Below the pieces are notes generated by a model. It worked only from the letters and a program-made list of their open reading frames with translations, made no database searches and was not told the DNA's origin. Shown here in pieces: positions 23,484 through 33,315 of a stretch of 64,000 bases of DNA. This DNA comes from Rhizodiscina lignyota. Taxonomy: Eukaryota > Ascomycota > Dothideomycetes > Aulographales > Rhizodiscinaceae. The position numbers were made by a program, and so were the translations under genes. The stretch spans positions 124,001-188,000 of the forward strand of contig ML978123.1 of assembly GCA_010015805.1 (NCBI GenBank), written 5' to 3'. Every line of letters begins with the position of its first letter. Positions within the stretch are counted from its first letter, which is position 1.

Positions 23484-24172
23484 CTATTTCGGCGGAAGGA
23501 CGTTGTCCTGGTACTCGCCCTCGACATTGCCGACTGGCCAGTACTCGCACAAGAAGATGGCCTGGCCGCTGCAGTCGACAGTGTTCCAAGCGCAGCCGAC
23601 CTGGTGGGAGGCCTTCCAGACGTATTGAGTGTAGTGGCCAGTCGTCTCACTGAAGCCGGGGCTGTCGTAGCTGTAGTCCTTGACCTCGTAGACCCAGGCG
23701 TCGAGACCGTCCTTGGTAGCAGATGGCCAGTCGTTGGTAGGACCCGGCATCACGGCGTACAAGTTCTCGCCATACGGGCCACCCTGGAGAAAGAGTCAGA
23801 AACAGCATTCATAACGCGGTTGGGACAACAACAAATGACGCGACATCAAAACAGGTCGCGACAACAACAAACACACCAACCAATCAAAGCAAGGGAGTGG
23901 TAACTTACAGAGTGCTGGAACACGCACTTGTTGACCCAGTTCTGGGCGAAGGAGGCAAGAGTGTCGTTCCAGGTGACGTCGCCGGCCTGGTGGTAGACGC
24001 GGTGGGCGTTGTGGACGTTGGTGATGACGTCCTTGATGTCGCTGCTGTCAGCGCAAGAGGGGCCAGTGGTACGCTTGGCCATCTCGGGCCTGGTCTCAGT
24101 AGGGACAGCAACCACCAGGGTCGAGAACAGGAGGGCCATCGAGGCGCCGAGCTTGAAGAGAGTGGAAACCAT
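23484..24172 (-). CDS. Secreted CAP/SCP superfamily (PR-1-like) protein
   Basis: Two exons (24172-23909 and 23783-23484; intron 125 nt) give 187 residues. The N terminus MVSTLFKLGASMALLFSTLV is a clear signal peptide, and KR at 33-34 could be a Kex2 cleavage site. The CAP domain is complete: NVHNAHRVYHQAGDVTWNDT, the GENLYAV segment, HYTQYVWKASHQVGCAW (CAP1) and FLCEYWPVGNVEGEY (CAP2). The putative tetrad is H87, E94, E121 and H138, and six cysteines occur in the mature part. Fungal members such as yeast Pry1 bind and export sterols and fatty acids, and some plant-pathogen homologues act in virulence. It is a single-domain, short form. A TATA-like element lies about 60 bp before the start. 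Confidence 0.93.
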
Positions 24173-26371
24173 TTTGGCTGATTGCTTGTTTGTTTTGACG
24201 AGTTGGGTGTTCGAAAGGAGCGACGGGTCAAATATAAGAGCCGGGGCGATGGTCTCTCAGAGAGCAAGCTGCCTTTTCCGCAAGAGCGAGGGAATGTGCG
24301 TGAGCGGGGACGATGGGGTTAAAGAAGGGCAGGTTGAGGCGTGTTCTACACGACACTTAACCGGACGAGGGCTGATGTGGTGAGAAAGAGTGAAAGGGCC
24401 GACGGCTTGCGCAGGGCTTTGTTAAGGAAAGTGGTCCACGGGGGGCGTGGTCGAGAGCCGATTGTTGTTCGGTAGCGAGAGAAACAAAGAACGTTGCGCA
24501 GCGTGGGTGGAGAAAGAGAAGGGCCTGCAGAAAGGCGAATGCAAGTAGTACTTATAATTCCCACAAATAAGATTAAATGAGCATCAGCGCCCCCTGCAAT
24601 TCCACGGGTCGCGCCTGCCTCGTTGGCAGGATGTGTTAGGTGAGGAAGCTAGTGCCTCGTCGCCATGACACACAACGCAAGATCGGGGTGTTGAAAGAGC
24701 CAGCGCGCCCGATCATTTCGCGGCACTCGACGGAGTACACGCGCCGCGCCGCGCTATAGCTGCGAGTGCTCAGGCACAAGGCAGGAGCTAGCGCGAGAGA
24801 GTGCGACAAGGAGGACCTTGAAACATGGCGCTAAAATCTCTTCGTTGTTCATTACGGCCTCCTCATCAAACACCTCGCCCACGCGCACACGCCAGCTTCC
24901 CGTGCTGGCTAAGGGCCTGGCTAAGGGCCCAAGGCTGGCTTGCACGACTCGCCTCCGCCCAATTGTTTGCGCCCGCTTCTGAGACGTGACGTTATACAGC
25001 ACACAATCGGGGGACTTTGGCCCACATCAATCAGGAGGCTGCAGACGTCGGGACAGGCTTAGGAGGCGACGGGAAAGCTTGGTTTCCTCGTGCTTGCTGC
25101 CGTGCGACTTCACTTTGACAATTCCAGTTCTTGTTTGATGAGGAAGATTCCAGGTCGTGACGCGTGTGCTTGTCTCAATTTGGCGAGATTGAAGATGATC
25201 GACGGGTGTGACAGCGCACCTTCTAGCACTCGAGGTCGTTGGCTGGGCCAGGGAGGGTGGAAATGAGGACAGGAGCTCGGCGCGGCTCGTACACCTGGTG
25301 AAAGACATTGTTTCGAGACAAAGGACCACAAGGCTGAGTCAGTGGCGTAAGTTACATGTCACCTGGGGCAAGCGCTGCCGTTTTGCTGCTACCGTTCGCC
25401 CCTTCTGGACAGAGTGAGGTCTAGAGTTTGTTTTCAGGGAGGTGGTGGTGACGGCCCGTACTACAAACGCTTGCGGGTGCGCCGCGCCAATGACAGCTTT
25501 GAAAGCAGCATGTTCCTGGCCGTTCCTGAATTTCCAGCCGAAGAAAGCAAGGAGCGGCCTGCAGCTTTCACCCGCCTTCTTCGGCGGGGAACCGTCGGGT
25601 CAGCAGCAAACGAGTGGACAGAGAACATCCTCTCTCTGCCTTGCAAGTGCTGAGGTGCAGAATGCGCACCTGGAGCCGTGCGATTCGCTATCGATTAGCA
25701 GCAACTGCCCGAGCCACGTGTGATACTGCCCGGCGGAGCGCCACTGCTGCCAGTGCGTTCCGCCAGCGCCCGCCGAGCGTCGGCGAACGGCAGTCGAACA
25801 AGTTGCGCTCGCACTGTGACTTGTGCGCGCCGTTCTGGCTCACGTTTGCGAGCGCCTTCCCATCGGCTCGGTCGAGGTGTCCAGAACGGCGGGAACTGGG
25901 AAGCGATTTTCTGCAGATCCATCGAGAGCAGAGTCTGAAACGCCTTGGCTTGCATGTTTAGCCTATGTATGCCGCGCGTTACATTGCACCGAGACTGTTC
26001 TGCAGCGACACCAGCAGAAGCAACGCAGAGGCAACCTCACTAAACCCACTCAACCTGCTGCAGACGCAGTCATTACCATTACACCTGCAGCGTGCGGAGA
26101 ACAAGTAGAAAGAGCGCAAGAAGCCACGGTTGCCTCTTCAGCCTTTAGGCAAGCCCTCCGAGAGCGAACCACCAATTGATCCCGAACCATTACCACACCA
26201 CGCCAGCGCCATACCCAATGCCCTTTTTGCCAGAAAGTAGAATTTTCGTGTCTTCTCCTCCTTCCCGAATCATCGTAGGCATGCAAGACATCCTCTCCAC
26301 CTTTTCCCTTCCAGACCTGTCCCCGGCCTATGAGGATGCGAACACCTCAAGGATGCTCTACTTCTCCTCTT
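24173..26371. other. Intergenic region upstream of the CAP-protein gene
   Basis: About 2.2 kb of mostly GC-rich sequence. I see no supported gene. It contains a perfect 12-bp tandem duplication (CTGGCTAAGGGC twice, 24905-24928). Confidence 0.5.
24231..24238 (-). promoter_or_regulatory. Possible TATA element of the CAP-protein gene
   Basis: On the minus strand the sequence CTTATATTTG lies about 60 bp upstream of the start codon, a suitable place for a TATA-like element. Confidence 0.35.
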
Positions 26372-27133
26372 CTAGATGTTCTCCGGAGGACACAACTTCT
26401 CCCAGATCCAATCAGACGCGCCGGCCTGGATCGCTTCGAGCTGCTCGTAGACCTTCTTCCGCAACTCTGGATGCTTGCCGGGGAGCATGAGCGACTCGAT
26501 CGCATCCCACCACCACTCAGGCTCGCCTCGAATCATGCACCGCGCCATTCTTCCGATGACGAGATTGACGAGCTTTCCGTGGTCGATTGCGGTGCCCGGC
26601 ACGCCGAAGATCTTCCAGAACTGCAAGAGCTGGCTGGGGCTGAGCGTGTTCTTGTCCACGTAGTGCAGGATCCAGCTTTCGAGGAAGTTGATGGCGGGAG
26701 GTATTCTTAGAACGCGCGTAGCTTGGTGGACGTGCAACACAAGCACGAAGTCGTCGCCGTCAAGCTCGCGAATGCCATCCTTCTTCGGAGCGTCACCTCT
26801 CTGCTGCTTGGTGACCAGGCGGTCATCCCTGTCCCCCGCCTTGCATTTCTCCGTCATCCACTCAACGAGCCAGCGCATGCCGACCTCGCTCGTCCAGTCG
26901 GGGAGGACGATCACGGTCTTGGGCGTGTTTGACAGGTCCGTCTTCCTGCTCCTGCCGGCCAACAGGTCGCGTGCCAGAGGAGACCAGTTCATCACGACGC
27001 GCCGATAGACGGGGACCTTGGCTTGATCGGAACGCGCTTCGCGGAGGACGAGCTGCGCGACTGGGCCAATGAGGCGCTTGGTGGGATCGTTGTGGAAATC
27101 CAAATCATCGAAGACAGCGTTGAATGGCGCCAT
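26372..27133 (-). CDS. Uncharacterised 253-residue protein, possibly BTB-like
   Basis: A single-exon frame starts at the ATG at 27133 (MAPFNAVFDDLDFHNDPTKR) and ends IWEKLCPPENI. It keeps a sensible, non-repetitive amino-acid composition for its whole length, with several tryptophans, and looks like a real protein. The segment VYRRVVMNWSPLARDLLAG followed by KTVIVLPDWTSEVGMRWLVE has the rhythm of fungal BTB/POZ-like proteins, where a surface-exposed loop is followed by a helix and a strand. This is only a guess. The C-terminal half (FLESWILHYVDKNTLSPSQL) is helical. No membrane segment or signal peptide is seen. It stands alone in a gene-poor stretch, so neighbours give no clue. Confidence 0.6.
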   Translation of the reverse strand: MAPFNAVFDDLDFHNDPTKRLIGPVAQLVLREARSDQAKVPVYRRVVMNWSPLARDLLAGRSRKTDLSNTPKTVIVLPDWTSEVGMRWLVEWMTEKCKAGDRDDRLVTKQQRGDAPKKDGIRELDGDDFVLVLHVHQATRVLRIPPAINFLESWILHYVDKNTLSPSQLLQFWKIFGVPGTAIDHGKLVNLVIGRMARCMIRGEPEWWWDAIESLMLPGKHPELRKKVYEQLEAIQAGASDWIWEKLCPPENI

Positions 27134-28121
27134 TTTTGATGCCAACCTGGCTGTGTAGTAAGAGCGTCCATGATTAATTAATGTCTAACGTACCTCAACT
27201 TTTGTGTAGTGTGCTGTTTGTGGAGAAGAGGTTGTAGAGGTTTAAATAAGGTATGAACTATAGTTGTGTGTGGTGCGCACGGCCCACAGTATTCGCTGGC
27301 AAGTGTTTATGCTCGTGTGAGAAACACATACGGAGGCACATGAATCTGATATTCCTTCCATCTCCGCTACCTCACTACCAGCAAGCAACAATTCAATTAA
27401 CAAGCATTACTCCTCGATGGTAGTACTGTTATAAAGGAAAAGCATCTGATATTCGAGCCTCTATCTATCGTGCTAGAGTTTCTCACGTGCGCGAGGATAG
27501 CTTCCTCACTGCCAGGCGCTCCAAGGCCCCTGGCGCGCTCTGATCCTTGGATCGCACAGTCGGCACCGATGTCCACCGAGTTGTCGGGTGACTTGTTTAA
27601 TGACGTCGAAGAATACGAATGTTTAATCTTAATTCTATTCTAAATAGTTCATAATGAGCCTTAATTTCGTTATCTTCCGAAGTGACGTACACCTCGACGG
27701 CTAAAAATACATCTGGCCCCAATGTAGTCGCCGCCCGTTCGGAGATTAGCGCCACGATCCTATCACAATCCGTCTCTCCCAACGTCACTCTTTAGCATAT
27801 GAGATGTCCATGCGTGTGTCCAAAGCATTCTAGCTGAGAAAGCTATGATGCGTTCTCAAATTCGAGTTATTATTTACGAGCTTCTCGTCTTATGCCAACG
27901 ATGACATCTCTACCTGTCTCCGTCGGTTCATACTCCTCCACGAACCTCCAACCTCGAGCTGATACTATACTTCAACGAGCCACTTATAAGTTTATTCGCA
28001 GTTCTTGCAAGAGCTTCAAGATTACCTCAATACGGACTCCTCATCGAGAATATAGTCGTAGCGCGACTGAGAGTCGAGGGAAAAGTTGTAATTGACCGTG
28101 GGGTTGGATGCAAGTCGTAAC

Positions 28122-28316
28122 GCCTAAAAGCGAGCAGCTCTGGCATTTCAAGGTAGACAATACTACCTCTGAAAGCTTAGTTCTGCGTTCCTCGGAGTGT
28201 ACTAACAATAGTGGCTCATTGAATAACTTGTGCGCTTTGTTGGTCCTGGAGGCTAGATGTCCAAACTGTTAAATGGCTTGAAAGCAGCGGCCAACCTTTC
28301 TGTCACCCTCGGACGT
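28122..28316 (+). repeat. Diverged tandem duplication, copy 1
   Basis: This segment aligns over its whole length with 28525-28720 by eye; shared stretches include ATTTCA, CTCTGAAAG, CGGAGT, TACTAA, CAATAGTG, GGAGGCTA and CGGC near the 3' end. Both copies contain TACTAA followed closely by CAATAG, which looks like an intron branch point and acceptor. Confidence 0.6.
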
Positions 28317-28524
28317 GGGCGGAATACGAGTAAGCTGGTGGGAATACGACACATCTCGGGGACCACTTGGGAATTTTCGTCTTTGAAAAATGGGCTTACA
28401 AGTCTAAGGACAGCAAGATGCAGTAGTAGTGCATTTCATTGTGCTACTAAAACCTAGAGACATGAATGTCGCCGTAGGCTTTCTCGAGGACGATAAAATG
28501 GTTGCCTGCCGGGCATCCAGTAAT

Positions 28525-28720
28525 GCTCAAGAGTAAAGAGCTCTTTCATTTCAGGGTGAGTGAGAGTATCTCTGAAAGTTCAGTTATACGGACTTCGGAG
28601 TATACTAAACAATAGTGAACCTTTGAAAAACTTGAACACTTCGTTAATAATGGAGGCTACATGCCATTGCTATTCAGCGGCTTGGAAGCTTCAATTAACT
28701 CCTTTATCACCTTCGACGCG
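28525..28720 (+). repeat. Diverged tandem duplication, copy 2
   Basis: This is the second copy of the segment at 28122-28316, about 400 bp away in the same orientation. The many substitutions and small indels show the duplication is old or was heavily mutated. Confidence 0.6.
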
Positions 28721-28968
28721 TGTAGCAATAGCCCATTTCCAATCAATCTTATCTTACTGTGTTATCATGAAAATTTTTCAATGTGCGGTCAGGCAGCCAA
28801 ACACACGGCCACGGAAATTTTTCCTATGGAAACCGCATTTGGAAAACACTTCTCTCTCTCTCCTCTTCTTCTTCGTCGCACAACAATTTCCTCTCCATCA
28901 CCTTCCACACACAATCGCCACCATCACTCCTCAGCGCTTATCTCCGCTGAAAGCTACGGTTTAGTATC

Positions 28969-30192
28969 ATGGCAGACTACACTGGCGAAGAGCTGCAGCA
29001 AGGCAGCATTGACGAAGAGCAGCCTCCCCACCCCGCAGCGCCGCAGCCGCCGCAGCCGGCCACCATCTTCGCCTCACGGAAACGGGCGAGAAGTCCGTCT
29101 GATGCTGCTGATGACCACGACGGCTTCACCTACTTCATCGACATCTTCTTCCCACCCTGGAGCCGGGTGTCTGAGTGTGAGGAGGTCGGCATCGCCATCG
29201 AGGTGATCAGAAAGCTCGAGGACGAGCTTTTCTGTGCCCAAGTGAACAATCTAGACTACTATATCGTGGAGCACCGTGCAGCGCTGATTGCTGTCCGATC
29301 TCGCTTCTGGTCACCGAAAGCTCTGGCCAGGATCTACACGGCCATCGGCAAGTACGACAGCCGGAATAAAGTACAGCGCGGCCAGACCGAGGCCAACAAC
29401 CGCCTGGCGGAAGAAGGCCCTCGCCTGCTGTCGTTGGAACGGGCATTCTACGGCAGCCAGCACATCCTCCAGCCAGGGGGAGCCGCAGCCTTCGCACGGG
29501 AGGCCTGGCAGTCCCCCTGGAAGTCCCGGGGCGGGCAAGACCGTCTTGTCCTATGGACAGACGGCTCCTACCTCACAGGGGATCGGGAGGGCGGTGCTGC
29601 TGTCGTGCACCGTGGGCTCCGACGCGGTGATGGCGGTTGGTCTCGCGGCTTCACGGTGCGCGGCCTCTACAGATCCGTCGACTTGGAGCTTATAGCGCTG
29701 ATGCTGGCGATGGAGCAGGCGGTGGAGCTCATCATGGCGGATCCGAGCCCGCCGGCATCTCGTGAGGAGGACGATCGGACGCTCCTGCCGAAGATCGTCA
29801 TCCTCACCGACTGCCAGTCGGCGCTCTTCCGCCTTGAGAACTTCACCAGGGGAGAGCAGCAGGAGAACTCGTGGTACGTCTGGAGATAATCTGCTTTAAG
29901 AGCAGTCTTACTGTCTTTTAGGCTGGCGGAGGAGATCACGCGCTACTCGTCGATACTCCGCGATCGCGGGTATTGGACGGAGTTGCGTTGGGTGCCCGGC
30001 CACCAGGGGATAAGAGGCAATGAGAGGGCGGACAATGTGGCTGGGATGGCAAGGGCGTGGCTGACGTCCAACATGCCAGAGGAGAGAGCGGGCGGGGGCG
30101 TGAATTGGAAGGAGTAAGTGGACTGACGACTCGGTCGGCATACTGATGTTACTTCTCTTAGGGTTGTATCGCAGCATTGGGAGGAACGGTAG
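28969..30192 (+). CDS. Stand-alone RNase H domain protein
   Basis: Three exons (28969-29873, 29922-30113, 30162-30192) with clean GT-AG introns give 375 residues. Residues about 192-350 form an RNase H fold with all four metal-binding acids: D198 (LVLWTDGS), E240 (SVDLELIALMLAMEQ), D281 (VILTDCQSALF) and D339 (GNERADNVAG), plus VPGHQGIRGNERAD. This form resembles the RNase H of Tad-type LINE elements. No reverse transcriptase or endonuclease is nearby, and the first 190 residues are unlike retroelement proteins I know: a proline-rich start, KRARSPSD, then a helical region. The introns and intact catalytic acids suggest a functioning host gene, perhaps derived from a retroelement long ago. Cleavage of RNA in RNA-DNA hybrids is the expected activity. 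Confidence 0.8.
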
Positions 30193-30584
30193 AGGCCCGG
30201 GCGGTGAGGTTCGGTGGTGGTGGTCTTGCAGGAAGGAAGGGAGGCAGAGGGTCCGGTGGGGAGGGAGGATGAGGGTGGGAGGGAGGGAAGGATGCGTAGA
30301 TGGAAGCTCAAATGACAGATGCAATTCGCTCCGCCTATCACCGTGCTGCCCTCGAGGAAGGATGATCGTTTATTGAATTGCTACCCAGCAACGTGCAAAC
30401 TGTAAACAGAACCCTCCGCGGAGGCGCGTTAACATGGCAATCTCTTGGAATTGGCATTGCTACACGTGTGAGCGAATAGAAGGCTACTATATCTCTAAGA
30501 AAACGAATTCGCTCACTGATATTAGGCAATGGATGACAACACCGGGTAGGTAATACGGCCGTACGCACCGCACTCAACTATTAT
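30193..30584. other. Convergent 3' region
   Basis: This 392-bp gap lies between the stop of the RNase H gene and the stop of the oppositely oriented hydrolase gene. Its left half is purine-rich (GGAGGGAGG-type repeats near 30.23-30.30 kb). No gene is evident. Confidence 0.4.
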
Positions 30585-32847
30585 TTAAATTGGTTCAGCT
30601 CCAATGTACCGCCTGCTCATGTCCTCTCTAACCCATTCTTCTATCTTTCCGCTCACTTCGCCAACCAGCATCTCGTACGTATCACTCATGACGAAGAGCC
30701 CACAATGCGCACCGACTTCGTCCACGCCTCTCATGTACACACGCACCCAAGCTGGATCACGCGAACCGTCGGCGCGCTTTGATGGCAGCATGCAGAACTT
30801 CTTGTCTTTCTTCCTCTTCTCGCTTTCGTCCTCTCCCCCAAGAGAACGGCCTCGATCATCTGTATCCACGGTCGATATGGTGGTGAGAGCCGTTCCAATT
30901 TCCGAGGGCGCGACAAGAGATTGTGCATCAGCATTCGCATCTGACTGTGAGCCAGATGGCACATTTTGCCGATGAGAGGCCATAGCTGTCGACTCGGCGG
31001 TCATGTATCTCTTGAGAATCTCCTGTTCCTCATTTGCCTCGCCCGATTCATGTTGCGCTCTATTATCAGCGTCCCCAGATTTGACGTCTGAGACGGCACC
31101 GTTGTCCGGAGCCTTGGCATTTCCTGCTTCAGGCTCCAGGTTAGGCTCTTCCTCTGGCACTTGTGGAGCGTTTGACATCTTCTTGGACTTCGCCTCGAGC
31201 TTTGACCTGTCCTTCAAGGCGCGATTGCGATCTTTGACGGCCTGTTTGTATGCTTTCATTGCGCGCGCATGTTGCCTCTCCATGACCCTACGAACATTCT
31301 TGTCCCGGAACTGTTGAAGATCGATTGGCTCTGGCTCCTTTGGCAGTGGTGGTATCTCCGGTAGCTGGAGCGACTCCCTGTCATTTTCTTCCACAGTTTT
31401 TACTGACATGGCGAAGCTCGACTCCGATTCATCGTCATCTGGTACGAGCGAGACAGGTGTCTCTGGTACGTCTGCCTCTTTCTGCACAATCCCTTCATCG
31501 CGATGTTCCTCGAGCGATATCCTTGGACTATTTGACGGGGATCGAGAACTGGGCCGACTTGCGACATTAGACAAATCGGGAAGGCTAAGATTTTGGCCAT
31601 CCAGAACAGCTCTCGACCTTTCGGCTTCTTCATTCTGGCGTGAACGAGATCGAGATTTCGGCTTTTTTGGTCGCCCCGTGCTCGCCGTGTAGTAATTGAC
31701 AAATCTCACTCGAGGAACTTCTCTGACTGTCTTGGCAATTCTTCCTCCTTGGCCTTGCCTCCGTTGTTGCTCTTCGTCTTCCTCCAGTGATCTGATACGA
31801 CCGTACCGTTGTCTCAGACTGGGATAGTCTGCCATCGCGCCCCCGAACTCCATATGTGACTTGACATACTGCCGAGATGCTGTAACTAGATTGTTCCCGT
31901 GTTTGTTGAGGAAATGCATAGCGGATTGCCATCCTTTCCTGATTGGAAGATCGATATCGTTGTTAAATTTCGGGTTGAAGTTCGGGTCAGGATTATCAGG
32001 GGAAAAGATCGTATCCTGCCTGGTTGGAAGCTGGGATGCTGTCGAGCCAGAGTAAGACGAGATTGGACTCAGCGCTCCGTCGCTACTCTCCATCGTCGTG
32101 GTCGAAGATGATCGAGGTATACTTGTTGAGGATGCTGATGGGGACCCTGGGCCAGGTCTCTGGGACTTCTGCTCCGGAGACTCTGCCGGACGGAAGAGAC
32201 TCGCAAGGCCACTGCCTATCACGCCAGGGTGCATGCCGAGGAAAGGAACATCGAAGTTTATAACCCCGAGGATACGATGTCGAAATGCCTGTCCGGTAGC
32301 TGGGGAGTGCGGAGGGAGCAGCACTATCTCACCGGCAACAAGTCCGCCCATGGAATGCCCCAGGAGAACCACGTCCGTATCGGGAGACTCATGAGGCGTA
32401 AGCCTTATAAATATGTCAGACTTAAAATAGAGAGAGTGTTCAGAAAATCGAAGATACCAACCATTTGCTGAAGTCCTCTGTGGCGAAATCAATACTTTTC
32501 CGCGAACGGTATCGAGGATAGATTTTGGTATGAACAACATGGCTATCAGCAAGCAGGACTTTCGTCAAATTGTGGACATGGGCCGGAAAGCTCTTGAAGC
32601 TTGTCTCCGCGCCCATGAAGCCATGAATGTAGATAAGGACGAGCTTTCTCCGGGAGTCCCCAGCATTACGTTCTGGAACGAGAGATTGTGTTGATGACGA
32701 CCTGGGGTCTTCTGGAGAGAGAGAAGCAAAGGGATAAGGATTATTGGGTATCTCTGAATATGGCGGCAGCTCTTCGGATTGCGGAGGAATATGAGTTGAG
32801 CTACTTGCTCGGGGAGGGAGTGGAGGCGGCCGCGGTTTGCTTGCCAT
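30585..32847 (-). CDS. Alpha/beta-hydrolase (DUF676/lipase-like) with long disordered C terminus
   Basis: Two exons (32847-32462 and 32403-30585; 58-nt intron with donor GTTGGT) give 734 residues. A proline-rich N terminus (PRPPPLPPRASSSTHIPPQS) precedes the hydrolase core: KLVLIYIHGFMGAETSFKSF (about 68-87) and the nucleophile elbow VVLLGHSMGGLVAGE with S146 as the likely nucleophile, then ILGVINFDVPFLGMHPGV. About 400 residues of charged, Ser-rich and coiled-coil-like sequence follow. The end is again conserved-looking (GLFVMSDTYEMLVGEVSGKI). Similar long proteins are common in filamentous fungi and are annotated as lipase/serine esterase-like; the substrate is unknown. I see no signal peptide, so it is probably intracellular. 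It is divergent from the m-AAA protease gene. Confidence 0.8.
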
Positions 32848-33315
32848 GGTTGAACGATGACAACGAAGACATGGATTGGAATTTTATAGAGAGAGCGACG
32901 CTTTCCAATTGTATTTAGAAGACACTTCCAAAACACAGCACCCAGAAGGCAGGCGGATAAAGTCGAGGCTCGGTTGATATCAACAGAGATCCTCCGCCCA
33001 CGTCATGTTTTATGCTGCTCAGCCACACCTTCACTTGCCGCTCGCTCTCGCCCGAGCATCCCTGTCGGGTGTGGCGCCAATCGCTTTTCCGTAACGGACG
33101 AAAAGCGAGTGCTTTGCCGCGGCAGATGCCGCGCCGCAAGCGCGAGTCTGCTCGTCATGCAAAAGCTGCCTTAACGCGACGGCACTCGACTACCATAAGC
33201 CGAATCACTTTTGGACTGTCGCTCTCACTCGTACAACTCAGCGGCGGGCAGCGATACGTCCAAGGTATCGAAGCTCTCCCTTTCCCCCGTCCTACTCCTT
33301 CCTTCGCCTGTCGAC
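32848..33315. promoter_or_regulatory. Divergent promoter region of the hydrolase and m-AAA protease genes
   Basis: This 468-bp gap separates two start codons pointing apart and must hold both promoters. I see no clear TATA box and no supported gene. Confidence 0.45.

Larger units (their letters stand above)
27134..28968. other. Intergenic region with diverged duplicated segments
   Basis: About 1.8 kb without an intact gene. It contains two related segments of about 195 bp (28122-28316 and 28525-28720). Translation of 27.9-28.3 kb on the minus strand gives protein-like fragments with stops (such as RNAELSFQR), so part of it may be a decayed gene, perhaps of an F-box/LRR-like family. The last 150 bp are the promoter and leader of the RNase H gene and include a CT-rich tract. 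Confidence 0.45.
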
